A stretch of DNA of 64,000 nt from NCBI RefSeq assembly GCF_000010165.1, contig NC_012491.1, positions 2,859,501-2,923,500 of the forward strand, read 5' to 3'. Made by a program: the position numbers and the translations under genes. Positions 16,581-29,100 of the stretch are shown here, piece by piece. Every line of letters starts with the position of its first letter. Position 1 is the first letter of the stretch. Below the pieces are notes generated by a model, which was given only the letters and a program-made list of their open reading frames with translations, searched no databases and was not told where the DNA came from. The stretch is from Brevibacillus brevis NBRC 100599. GTDB taxonomy: Bacteria > Bacillota > Bacilli > Brevibacillales > Brevibacillaceae.

Positions 16581-19500
16581 ATGTTAGCAAATCAGGCCAA
16601 TCTCATTGACTTGGAGTGGGAAAAAGAACAGGTAGCCGTGTTTAATGATACAAAGGCCGAGTATCCACTGGATAAGTCAATCCATCAGTTGTTTGAGGAA
16701 CAGGTAGAAGCTGTGCCACACCGAGTTGCCATCGTTTATGAAAATGAGCGCTTAACTTACCAGGAGCTTAACAGGAAGGCCAACCAATTAGCGAGAGCAC
16801 TGATCGAAAAAGGGATTACAACAGACAGCATTGTCGGTGTGATGATGGAGAAATCCATTGAAAATGTGACAGCTATTCTGGCCATTCTCAAGGCAGGCGG
16901 AGCGTACGTTCCCATCGATATCGAATATCCCCAAGATCGGATTCAATATATCCTGCAAGACAGTCAAACCAAGATCGTCATCACCCAGAAAAACGTCAGG
17001 CAACTTGTTTATGACGTCGGATACCGTGGTTCTGTAGTCGTGCTCGAGGAAGAACAACTGGATACTCACTCAGATTCCAATCTTCACTTGCCAAGCAAAC
17101 CTACTGACATAGCGTATGTCATCTATACGTCAGGCACAACCGGCAATCCAAAAGGAACCATGCTGGAGCATAAAGGGATCGCGAATTTGCAATCATTTTT
17201 TCAAAATACGTTTGGTGTAACACCTGCAGACAGGGTTGGACAGTTTGCCAGCATGTCATTTGACGCATCGGTATGGGAAATGTTCATGGCTTTATTAACC
17301 GGTGCCAGCCTCTATATCCTTTCTAAACAGACGATTCATGATTTCATCCGTTTTGAAAACTATGTGAATGAAAATGAATTGACCATCATCACGTTGCCAC
17401 CCACTTATTTGACTCACCTCAACCCAGATCATATTACTCCCCTTCGCATCATGATTACGGCAGGTTCAGCTGCCAACTTCCCTTTAGTGAATAAATGGAA
17501 AAACAAAGTCAGGTACGTGAATGCTTACGGACCTACGGAAACAAGCATTTGCGCGACGATTTGGGAGGCACCTTCCAATGTGCTCGTCAACCAAACGATC
17601 CCAATCGGCAAACCGATTCAAAATACATCCGCTTATATTGTCAATGAAGAGCTACAATTGCAGCCAATTGGCAGTGAAGGCGAATTATGCATAGGTGGAG
17701 TAGGCTTAGCCAGAGGATACTGGAATCGCCCAGACTTGACCGCCGAAAAATTTGTGGATAATCCGTTCGTACCAGGAGAGAAGATGTACAGGACAGGAGA
17801 CCTGGCCAAATGGCTGCCGAATGGAGAAATTGAGTTTCTCGGCAGAATCGATCATCAGGTGAAAATCAGAGGTCATCGGATCGAGTTGGGTGAAATCGAG
17901 TCCGTTTTGCTGAAACATGAACAAATAAAAGAGGCAGTGGTAATCGCAAGAGAAGACCAACACGCTCAACCTTATTTGTGCGCTTATTTTATTTCGCAAC
18001 TGGAAGTAACTCCTTCGCAGATGAGAGAATATGCCGCTCAAAAGCTTCCTGCATACATGCTTCCTTCTTATTTCGTGAAGCTGGATAAAATGCCGCTCAC
18101 GCCGAATGACAAAATTGATCGAAAAGTATTGCCAGAACCTGATGTTGCTGCTGAGACAAATCTTGTGTACGAACCTCCTAGAAATCAGACAGAATCGATT
18201 CTCGCAACCGTATGGCAAGAGGTATTGGGAATCGAGAAAATTGGAATTCGCGATAATTTTTACTCACTCGGTGGGGATTCCATTCAAGCGATCCAGGTCG
18301 CTGCTCGTTTGCATGCCTATCAACGAAAACTAGACACGAAAGATTTGCTGAATTACCCGACAATTTCGCAGGTTGCTCTCTATGTCAAAAGTACGACGAG
18401 GAGAAGCGAGCAGGGAATTATCGAAGGCCCTGTTACCTTAACACCCATTCAACAGTGGTTCTTTGAAAAAAACTTTACGAATATGTTCCATTGGAACCAA
18501 TCGTATGTGTTATATCGTGAGCAGGGATTTGATCCTGAAGCGATCCGAAAGGCCTTGGATAAAATCCTTTCGCATCATGACGCGCTACGCATGGTCTATC
18601 GGAACGAGAATGGGAGAATCGTTCAACAGAATCGTGGATTGGGTGGCGAATTGTACCAGTTCCTTCCATATGATTTGACCTTGCATTCGGATGTCCAGCA
18701 AGCAATCGAAGAAGAGACGAAACGCTTGCATGGCAACATGAATTTACAAGAGGGACAGTTGGTAAAGGCAGCCTTGTTCCATACGCTCCAAGGCGATCAT
18801 TTGTTTTTGGCTATCCATCATTTAGTCATGGATGGAATTTCCTGGCGCATTCTTTTTGAGGATCTAGCAACTGCATACAGTCAGGTACTAGCAGGCAAAG
18901 ATATCGTTCTCCCAGAAAAAACGGATTCTTTTAAAAATTGGGCAGTATGGCTTAACGAATATGCAAATAGTGATGCATTAACGAGAGAAATCCCGTATTG
19001 GGAGAATGTTGAATCTACAGCTAAGAATGCTTCCCTTCCTAAAGACTATGAAACGGTGGGCAGCAAACAGAAGAGTATCCGCAACATACAGGTCGGATTG
19101 CTTGCAGAGGAAACCGAACAATTGTTGAAGCAGGCAAATTCTGCTTATCAAACAGAGATCAATGATTTGTTACTGGCAGCGTTGGGGCTGGCCGTTGCAG
19201 AGTGGAGCAGGCTTGATCAAATCGTAATTAATCTCGAAGGGCACGGACGCGAGGATGTGATCGAACACGCTAACGTGACAAGAACGATCGGATGGTTTAC
19301 GTCCCAATATCCAGTTTTACTAGATTTGAGTCAAATCAATCACTTACCTGACCATATCAAATGCACGAAAGAAAACCTAAGGAAGATCCCCAATAAAGGC
19401 ATTGGCTATGAAATTTTAAAATATATGACAGAACCGGAAAAACGACGTGCCTTGTCCTTTTCCTTGCAACCCGAAGTAACGTTTAACTACTTGGGTCAGT

Positions 19501-19859
19501 TTGACTCAGGCCTTACCAGTGAAATGTTCATCCGTTCTCCTTATAGTGCTGGCAACTCACTCGGTGCGGATGGGAAGAACAATCTGAGTCCGGATTCGGA
19601 GATTTACACTGCCTTGAATATTACAGGAAGAATGGAAGGTGGGGAGCTTCTCATCACGTTTACTTACAGCGAGGAGCAGTTTAGAGAAGAGTCCATCCAT
19701 CAATTGAGTAAGAGCTATCAAAAACATCTCCGGTCGATCATTACGCATTGCTCGCAGAAAAAAGAAGTCGAACGGACTCCCAGTGACTTTAGTCTAAAAG
19801 GACTTCAAATGGAAGAAATGGACGACATCTTCGAAGTACTTGCCAATACGCTTAACTAG
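16581..19859 (+). CDS. tycA: tyrocidine synthetase 1 (A-T-E, D-Phe initiation module)
   Basis: This 1092-aa NRPS starts at ATG 16581 ([10 protein letters not shown], as in known TycA) behind GAGGGGAC; an in-frame ATG at 16515 lies in the leader. Domains: adenylation about 1-530, thiolation about 540-610 with LGGDSIQA carrying the phosphopantetheine Ser (about 562), epimerisation about 620-1080 with HHLVMDG. Adenylation motifs include [11 protein letters not shown] and YRTGD. The ten-residue pocket reads DAWTIAAIC plus the A10 lysine (NDKIDRK), identical to the GrsA/TycA phenylalanine code. It activates L-Phe, epimerises it to D-Phe and hands it to TycB; the C-terminal tail ([20 protein letters not shown]) is a donor communication helix. 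The T domain before E carries the D-S-I variant (GGDS) usual for epimerising modules. Confidence 0.96.
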   Translation: MLANQANLIDLEWEKEQVAVFNDTKAEYPLDKSIHQLFEEQVEAVPHRVAIVYENERLTYQELNRKANQLARALIEKGITTDSIVGVMMEKSIENVTAILAILKAGGAYVPIDIEYPQDRIQYILQDSQTKIVITQKNVRQLVYDVGYRGSVVVLEEEQLDTHSDSNLHLPSKPTDIAYVIYTSGTTGNPKGTMLEHKGIANLQSFFQNTFGVTPADRVGQFASMSFDASVWEMFMALLTGASLYILSKQTIHDFIRFENYVNENELTIITLPPTYLTHLNPDHITPLRIMITAGSAANFPLVNKWKNKVRYVNAYGPTETSICATIWEAPSNVLVNQTIPIGKPIQNTSAYIVNEELQLQPIGSEGELCIGGVGLARGYWNRPDLTAEKFVDNPFVPGEKMYRTGDLAKWLPNGEIEFLGRIDHQVKIRGHRIELGEIESVLLKHEQIKEAVVIAREDQHAQPYLCAYFISQLEVTPSQMREYAAQKLPAYMLPSYFVKLDKMPLTPNDKIDRKVLPEPDVAAETNLVYEPPRNQTESILATVWQEVLGIEKIGIRDNFYSLGGDSIQAIQVAARLHAYQRKLDTKDLLNYPTISQVALYVKSTTRRSEQGIIEGPVTLTPIQQWFFEKNFTNMFHWNQSYVLYREQGFDPEAIRKALDKILSHHDALRMVYRNENGRIVQQNRGLGGELYQFLPYDLTLHSDVQQAIEEETKRLHGNMNLQEGQLVKAALFHTLQGDHLFLAIHHLVMDGISWRILFEDLATAYSQVLAGKDIVLPEKTDSFKNWAVWLNEYANSDALTREIPYWENVESTAKNASLPKDYETVGSKQKSIRNIQVGLLAEETEQLLKQANSAYQTEINDLLLAALGLAVAEWSRLDQIVINLEGHGREDVIEHANVTRTIGWFTSQYPVLLDLSQINHLPDHIKCTKENLRKIPNKGIGYEILKYMTEPEKRRALSFSLQPEVTFNYLGQFDSGLTSEMFIRSPYSAGNSLGADGKNNLSPDSEIYTALNITGRMEGGELLITFTYSEEQFREESIHQLSKSYQKHLRSIITHCSQKKEVERTPSDFSLKGLQMEEMDDIFEVLANTLN

Positions 19860-19953
19860 AGAAGCACTTGCTAAAATTTCATGGGGTAAAATACGCCTTT
19901 TATTTACATTTTATTACAAATATGACAAATAATGTCGATATCGAGGTGCCGGA

Positions 19954-22900
19954 ATGAGTGTTTTTAGCAAAGAACAAGTACAAGATATGTATTTATTGAC
20001 GCCCATGCAAGAGGGAATGTTATTTCACGCCTTGCTAGACGAAGAACATAACTCTCATCTTGTGCAAATGTCCGTTTCGATCGAGGGCAATCTTGATGTT
20101 GGTTTGTATACCAATAGCTTGCATGTGCTGGTAGAGAGATTTGATGTGTTTCGCACGCTGTTTCTCTATGAAAAATTAAAGCAGCCTTTGCAGGTTGTCA
20201 TGAAGGAACGGCCCATTCCCATCTTATTTTGCGATCTAACTGCATACGACGAGCAAGAAAAACAGCAGCGCTACACGCAGTACAAAAGGAATGACCAAGA
20301 GAAAACCTTTCATCTGGCGAAAGATTCGTTGATGAGAGTAGCTATTTTCCAAATGACGGAGAGCAAATATGAAATCATCTGGAGTTTTCATCACATACTC
20401 ATGGACGGTTGGTGCTTTAGCATTATTTTTGATGACTTACTTTCCGTCTATTTATCCTTAAAGAACGGGGCTCCGATTTCCCTTGATCCAGTTCAGCCTT
20501 ACAGCCAATTTATTCGCTGGCTGGGAAAGCAAGATAAAGAGGCTGCTCTCGCATATTGGAGAGACTATCTGGAACAGTTTGAACAGCAAACCTCTTTGCC
20601 GAGATTTGGGAAGTCTTCTAGCAATGCCTTTCTACCAGCGCAATATCGTTTTGTGCTGGACCGCATGGTGACGCAGCAGCTTTCAGCGATCGCAAGTCAA
20701 AATCAAGTGACTTTGCCAACCGTGATTCAAACCTTATGGGGGATTCTGCTCCAATCCTATAACACTACGAATGATGTGCTCTTCGGATCTGTTGTATCCG
20801 GGCGACCAACTGAAATCGTTGGAATCGACAAAATGGTTGGGTTGTTTATCAATACCATTCCATTCCGCGTTCAAGCGAAGAACGATCAAACCTTTGTCGA
20901 CTTGATACAGGATGTGCACCAAAGAACACGGCAATCCCAGCCATATGAGCATGTGCCTTTGTACGATATTCAAAACGATTCCGTATTAAAGCAAGACTTG
21001 ATCGACCACCTGATGGTCATCGAAAACTATCCATTAGTTGAGGCCTTGCAGAAAAAGGCGGAGACACGACAAGTCTGCTTTGCCATTGTCAATGTCGAGA
21101 TGTTTGAGCCTACCAATTATGACATGACCGTTATGGTAATGCCCAAAGAAGAGATTGCGATGCGGTTTGATTATAATGCTGCTGTTTTTGACGATGCCTT
21201 TATCCAAAAAATGGCTGGGCACCTCAAGCAGATTGCTACTTGGGTGGCAAACAATCCGAGGGTCAACCTTCAACAGGTTACCTTGCTGACAGAAACTGAA
21301 AAACAACAGCTAATGGCTAGAAACCTTGATACTTCCGCAGCTTATCCAACGAAAACCATGCACGAGCTCTTTATGGAACAGGTGGAAAGGACACCTGATC
21401 ACGTAGCTGTCGTATTCGGAGAACAGCATCTGACGTATCGGGAGCTAGATGAAAAGTCCAATCAGCTCGCCAGGTTTTTGAGAGGAAAAGGGATTGCAGC
21501 AGACAGTCTGGTTGGTACGATGATGGACCGATCCATCGAGATGATTGTCGGAATTCTTGGGGTTTTGAAAGCCGGTGGTGCATTTGTACCAATTGATCCA
21601 GAGCTGCCAGAAGAACGAATTGCCTACATGCTCGAGCATAGTGGGATTCAATGGGTAGTGACCCAGCAGCATCTACTAGAGAAGCTCTCGGCCTCTACTG
21701 AAACAATAGATATCAGCGCTCCAGCCATCTGGGAAGAGAGCAGTGCGTCTGTCGAAATGATCAATCAACCAGAGGACTTATTTTATATCATCTATACTTC
21801 AGGAACAACAGGGAAACCAAAAGGCGTCATGCTAGAGCATCAAAACATGGCAAATCTGATGCACTTTACGTTTGCGAAGACCAACATCGATTTTCATGAA
21901 AAAGTATTGCAGTATACCACATGCAGCTTTGATGTTTGCTACCAGGAGATTTTCTCCACGCTGCTTTCCGGGGGACAGCTCTATCTCATCACGAATGAGA
22001 TGAGACGTAATGTAGAAAAACTGTTTGCGTTTATCCAGGAAAACCAGATCAGCATTTTGTCCCTCCCAGTATCCTTCTTGAAATTTATCTTTAACGAAAA
22101 AGATTATGCACAAAGCTTCCCGCGTTGCGTCAAGCACATTATCACAGCTGGAGAACAGCTCGTCGTCACTCATGAGCTACAAAAATATCTGCGGAACCAT
22201 CACGTATTTTTACACAATCATTACGGGCCGTCGGAGACACATGTGGTAACCACCTACACGATGGATCCAAGCATGGATATACCAGAGCTGCCTCCAATCG
22301 GAAAACCGATCAGCAACACAGGCATTTACATCCTGGATGAAAAGCTGCAGTTGAAACCAGAGGGCATTGTAGGGGAGTTGTATATCTCTGGTGCGAACGT
22401 GGGAAGAGGGTATTTGCATAATCCGGAGCTGACTGCGGAGAAGTTTCTCGAGAATCCGTATCAATCCGGAGAAAGAATGTATCGGACGGGAGACCTCGCT
22501 CGTTGGATGCCTGATGGCAATATCGAGTTTTTAGGGCGAATCGATCATCAGGTAAAAATCAGGGGTCATCGCATCGAGCTGGGAGAGATCGAATCGCACC
22601 TACTCAACCACGCCTTGATTAAGGAAGCCGTAGTCATCGATAGAACGGATGAGACAGGCGGAAAGTATTTGTGCGCCTATGTCGTTTTGGCAGAGGAAGT
22701 CAGCAACGAGGAGCTGCGTGCGTACTTATCACGAACGCTTCCGGAGTATATGATCCCTTCCTTCTTTATGAAGCTGGAGCGGATTCCGGTTACACCTAAC
22801 GGAAAAACAGACAGAAGAGCCTTGCCCATCCCTGAGGGGAATGCATTTACAGGAGCGGATTACCTCGCTCCGACAACCGAGCTGGAACAGAAAATGGCGG

Positions 22901-23100
22901 CGATTTGGGAAAGCGTACTCGGCGTTTCCCCGATTGGTATTCAGGATAATTTTTTCACGCTGGGCGGACATTCGCTCAAGGCGATTCATCTCATTTCCCG
23001 GATGCAAAAAGACTGCCAGACAGATGTTCCGCTTCGCGTCTTGTTTGATAGACCAACTATTCAAGAAATAGCCAAGTATGTAGAAGGTGAAGAGGCAGGA
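19954..23100 (+). other. TycB module 1 (C-A-T), proline
   Basis: Condensation HHILMDG accepts D-Phe from TycA. Adenylation pocket: D235 V236 Q239 from FDVCYQ (residue about 659), S278 from ILSLPVSF, I299/A301 from ITAGEQ, H322, V330, V331. DVQSIAHVV differs from the classic TycB/GrsB proline code (DVQLIAHVV) only at the variable 278 position. Confidence 0.9.
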
Positions 23101-26100
23101 ACGTATCTTGCTATTCCACAGGTCACCATGCAAGAGCATTATCCCGTATCCTCTGCGCAAAAACGCATGCTGATTTTAAACCAGCTTGATCCGGCTAGTA
23201 CGGTGTACAATCTGCCCGTTGTGACGGTACTCGATGGGGAATTGAATGTGCCGCAGATGGAGAATGCCATTTCCGGTCTTGTGAGTCGTCATGAATCGCT
23301 CCGAACCTCCTTTCATACCATCAATGGCGAGCTGGTTCAACGTATCCATCCGGAATGCAAACTGCCAATCGCCTACATGGAAGCGACAGAGAATCGTTTG
23401 AATCAAGTCATCACGGATTTCATGCGTCCGTTTGATTTGGAAAAGGCGCCATTAAGTCGGGTTGGCCTGGTCAAACTGGGAGAGCGGCGCCATGTCATGA
23501 TCATCGATATGCACCATATCATCTCGGACGGCGTGTCATCGCAAATCATCCTGAATGATCTTGCACAGCTCTATCAAGACAAATCCTTGCCAGAGCAGCG
23601 CATTCAATATAAAGACTTCGCAGTTTGGGAAAAAGGTTTGGCACAGACAGACGAGTACAGAAAGCAGGAAGCGTATTGGACCCAGCGATTCGCTGATGAA
23701 ATTCCTGTCTTGAACCTGCCTTTGGACTACTCTCGACCGTCTGTTCAAAGCTCTGAGGGCGAACGTTATCTATTCCGTTCAGAAAAACAACTGTCGGATG
23801 GTTTGCAACGAGTGGCGGCGGAAACTGGAACTACGCTCTACATGGTGCTCATGGCAGCTTACCATGTTTTGCTCGCGAAATATTCCGGGCAGGAAGACAT
23901 GGTAGTCGGAACCGTGACAGCTGGAAGAACGCACCCTGACACGGAAAGCATCACGGGTATGTTCGTCAACACGCTGGCAATGAGAAATCAGCCGGTTGCG
24001 ACCAAAAGCTTTAAACAATTTTTGCAAGAAGTGAAGGACAATACACTGGCTGCTTTTGAGCATGGGGAGTACCCGTTTGAGGAACTCGTCGAAAAGCTGG
24101 CCGTTAATCGAAATCGAAGCCGCAATCCATTGTTTGACACCTTGTTCATTTTGCAAAATATGGATGCCGATCCGATCAACATCGAGGGCATGACAGTGAC
24201 GCCTTACGTGCCAGAGGGCAAGATGGCGAAATTCGATTTGTCGCTCGAAGCAACGCAAAACCATGCAGGTCTCCTGTTCTGCTTCGAATTTTGCACCAAG
24301 CTGTTCAAGCAGGAGACCATCGAACGCATGTCCCGTCATTACATCCAAATCTTGCAAGAGATCACTCAGAACACGAACTTGGCTTTGTATGAGATAGAGA
24401 TGCTCACCGAGCAAGAAAAGCAGGAACTACTTGTCCATTTCAATGACACATCTAAGCCTGTTCAGCTGGAAAGCACACTTACCCAGCTATTTGAAGAACA
24501 AGTAGGGAAAACCCCTGATCAAATCGCACTGGTTTGCGGAGACAAAAAGTTGACCTATCAGGAGCTCAATAAGAAAGCCAATCAGCTTGCTCGTACATTA
24601 CGGAAAAAGGGAGTGAAGGCTGACCAACGAGTAGGGATTATGGCCAATCGTTCCTTGGAAATGGTCATTGGTATCCTTGCCATTCTCAAGTCTGGCGGAG
24701 CATACGTGCCGATCGATCCGGAATATCCAAATGATCGCATTGCTTATATGCTGGAAGATTGCGAGGCTCGTCTGGTGCTTACCCAAGAGCATCTCGGTGC
24801 AAAGGTTGCTGCTGGAGTGGAATGCCTGTATCTAGAGGATAAGAGTAACTATTCTCGTATCACCACAAACCTTGACCCGATTCATACGGCTACCCATCTG
24901 GCTTATATCATTTACACATCGGGTACGACAGGCAAGCCTAAAGGGGTCATGGGGGAGCATCGAGGTATTGTCAATAGTGTGACGTGGAACAAACAAGAGT
25001 TGGCCTTATCCGTTCATGACAGAGGTTTGTTGCCCCTATCCTTTGCCTTCGATGCTTTTGCCCTTACCTTCTTTGCGTTAATTATATCCGGTTCAACGGT
25101 TGTCTTAACGAAGGATGAAGAAGCCAAAGATCCAATCGCGCTCAAAAACCTGATCTCATCATGGAGTTGCAGCTACACGGTGTGCGTGCCAAGTATGTTC
25201 CAAGCGATTTTGGAATGCAGCACCACCGAAGAGATCAGCCCACTGAAAATGGTCATGCTCGGGGGAGAAAAGCTATCGCCAAAGCTGGTTGAGATGTGCA
25301 AAGAGATGAATCCGCAGATGATTACGGTCAATGCGTATGGCCCGACAGAAAGTAGCGTTATCGCCACCTATCTGTGCGATGCGCTCCCGGATGCTCCGAT
25401 CACCATTGGAAGGCCAATTGCAAATACAAGCATATACATCGTGGATCATTCGCACCAGCTGCTACCAATCGGTGTAGTGGGAGAAATATGCATTGGCGGA
25501 CTCGGTTTGGCACGCGGATATTGGAACAAACCAGAGCTTACCGAGGAGAAGTTTGTTTCCAATCCATTTGTGCCAGGTGAACGCATGTACAAGACGGGTG
25601 ACCTTGGCAGATGGCTCCCGGACGGTACGATTGAATTCGCTGGACGTCTGGATGAACAAGTAAAAGTGAGAGGATACCGGATTGAGATCGGGGAGATAGA
25701 ATCGGTTCTTTTCAGCTATGAAATGACAAATGAAGCGATTGTCGTTGCTTATCAGGATGGAAGCGGGGACGCGTATCTGGCCGCCTATTTCACTGGTAAA
25801 GAAAACATCTCGGAAGTTGCGCTGCGAACACATCTATCTCAAGAACTGCCAGCGTATATGGTTCCAACCTATCTGGTTCAACTGGACACTTTCCCGCTCA
25901 CGCCAAATGGCAAGATCGATCGCAAAGCGCTGCCGAAGCCAGAAGGAAAGCCTACAACAGGTGTGGAATATGCCGCGCCTGCCAATGAAGTAGAGGCAAC
26001 ACTGGCAAAGATTTGGGAAAACGTCCTTGGCATCTCCGGCATCGGTGTGATGGATAACTTTTTTGAGTTGGGTGGACATTCTTTGAAAGCAATGACGGTA

Positions 26101-29100
26101 GTGGCGCATGTGCATCGGGAGTTTCAAATCGATCTCACTTTGAAGCATTTCTTTGAGCAGCCTACCGTTCGGGCCTTGTCCAGGCTGATAGCAAACAGTG
26201 AGAATACGTCAGATGCATTGATTCAACCAGCAGAACGACAAGAATACTACCCGGTATCCTCTGCCCAGCAGCGGATGTACGTACTTCATCAGTTGGAAGG
26301 AGCGGGCATCAGCTACAATACGCCTGGGATGATCATGCTAGAGGGTCAACTGGATCGCGATCAAATGGTGCATGCGCTGCAAGCATTGGTAGATCGTCAC
26401 GAAATCTGGAGAACCTCCTTTGAAATGCTGGGAGATCAGCTGGTCCAAAAAATTCATGACCGCGTGGAAGTGGAAATGGCGTATAGGAGTGCAGAGGAAC
26501 ATCAAATCGATGAGATTTTCCAAGCGTTTGTCCATCCATTTGATCTGGCTGTTCCGCCACTGTTGCGCATGGGTCTCGTGCAAATCTCGGATGAACGTCA
26601 TGTTCTCTTGTATGACATGCATCATATTGCTTCGGATGCCTCGTCCGTCCCGCTTATTTTCAATGAACTGGCGGAATTGTACCAAGGCAGACAATTACCG
26701 GAGCTTCGTATCCAATACAAAGATTTTTCTGTCTGGCAAAAACGCTTTACCGAGTCAGATGACTTCAAGAAGCAGGAAGAGTATTGGCGCCATGCGTTTG
26801 AGGGGCATAACAGCGTCTTGGAGATCCCAACAGATTTTCCGCGACCACCTGTGAAAAGCTTTGAGGGTGATCAAATCGTACTTGCTACCGATAGACCTCT
26901 GCTGGAAGCTTTACACGCGTTGGCTGCAGAAACGAAAACGACGTTGTTTATGGTGTTGCTAGCCGCCTACAATGTGCTGCTTTCGAAGTATACAGGGCAG
27001 GATGATATTGTTGTCGGAACGCCAATCTCCGGCAAGACGCGTGCTGAGCTCGAACCGATTGTCGGCATGTTCGTCAATACGCTAGCAATCAGAAACAAGC
27101 CGACAGCGGAGAAGACCTTCAAGGAGTTTCTGATGGAAGTCAAGCAGAATGCTCTGGATGCCTATGATCATCAGGATTATCCATTGGAAAGTCTGGTTGA
27201 AAAGCTTGGGATTCAGCGTGATCCGGGACGCAATCCACTTTTTGATACCATGTTCATTCTGCAAACTGACGAACTGTACCAAAAAACACTGGGTCAACTA
27301 ACCTATCATCCTTATGAACCGACGAGCGCGCTTGCCATTTCAAAGTTCGACCTGTCTTTTCACCTGACTGAACGGGAAACAGACCTGTTGCTGCGACTGG
27401 AGTACAGCACCAAGCTGTTCAGAAGAGACACCGTAGATAGAATGTCGCGTCATTTCATGCAAATTCTACGCAATGTTGCAGCAGAACCTGATAGGCAGCT
27501 TCAAGCGATTGAGATGCTGACGGCAGAAGAAAAGCAGTTGTTGCTGGTGGAGTTCAATCATACAGACAGAGAGTATACGGAAGACCAGACCATACAACAG
27601 CTCTTTGAGGAACTGGTAGCAAATACGCCTGATCAAACGGCCATTGTATTTGAAGAGAAGCAGATGACGTATGAAGAGCTCAATGAAAGAGCGAACCAGT
27701 TAGCCACGGTTTTGCGGGAAAAAGGGCTAGGCCCTTCCCAAATCGTTGTCATGATGGTGGAGCGTTCCTTGGAAATGGTCATTGCCACGCTCGCCATTTT
27801 AAAAGCTGGCGGAGCCTTTTTGCCGGTCGATCCCGACTATCCCGAAGAAAGAATTCGCTACATGATTGAGGACAGTCAGGCGAAGCTCGTACTTACGCAT
27901 TCTCACTTGATTCACAAGGTGTCCAGTCAGGCAGAGATTATCGATTTGGGCGATGCGGAAAGCTATTCGGCACAAACAGACAATCTACTTTGCATCAACA
28001 AGCCGTCTGATCTTGCCTATATCATTTACACGTCCGGTACCACTGGCAATCCAAAGGGCGTCATGCTGGAGCACAAAGGGGCAGCGAATCTGCAAGCCAT
28101 GTTCAAGAATCATTTCGGCGTAACCCCACAAGATCGGCCAGGACATTTTGCGAGTATTTCTTTTGATGCATCGGTGTGGGATATGTTTATGGCTCTATTG
28201 ACAGGAGCGACCTTGTATATCATCTCGCGTGATACGATCAACGATTTCCGCAAATTTGAGGAATACGTCCACAAAAACGGAATTACCATTCTCACGTTGC
28301 CGCCGACGTATGCCATTTATCTGGAGCCTGATCGTATGCCGTCATTGCGTATCCTGATTACTGCTGGATCGGCAGCATCTACCGCGTTGGTAGAGCAATG
28401 GAAAGAGAAAGTGACCTATATCAATGCCTACGGCCCCACAGAGAGTACGATTTGCGCGACGACTTGGAAGGCTTTGCCACATGAACCAGTTGGTCAGACC
28501 ATTACGATTGGCAAACCGATTCAGAATACGAAGCTGTTCATCGTGGATGAACAAATGCAATTGAAGACAGTCGGTCAAATAGGTGAATTGTGCATCAGCG
28601 GGGTGGCGCTAGCCAGAGGATATTGGAATCGACCAGAACTGACGGCAGAAAAATTCGTCGACAATCCGTTTGTGCCAGGAGAGAAGATGTATCGCACCGG
28701 AGATCTGGCTAAATGGCTTCCGGACGGAAATATCGAGTATCTCGGCAGAATTGACCATCAAGTGAAGGTCCGCGGTCATCGGGTAGAGCTGGGCGAAGTC
28801 GAGAGTGTTCTGTTGCGGTATGAGACGATTGTGGAGGCAGTAGCCATTACACATTTGGATGACCTAGGGCAACCTTACCTGTGCGCATACTATGTAGCTG
28901 ATGGGGCTGCAAGTCCGGCTCAATTGCGAGAATTTATGGGAAAAGAATTGCCAAATTATATGGTTCCCTCTTTCTTTGTTCAGATGGATAAGATGCCGTT
29001 GACACCGAATGACAAAATTGACCGCAAAGCATTGCCGAAGCCAAGCCACGAAGAAAAACCGGGCAGAGAATATGAAGCACCACAAAACGAGCTGGAACAC

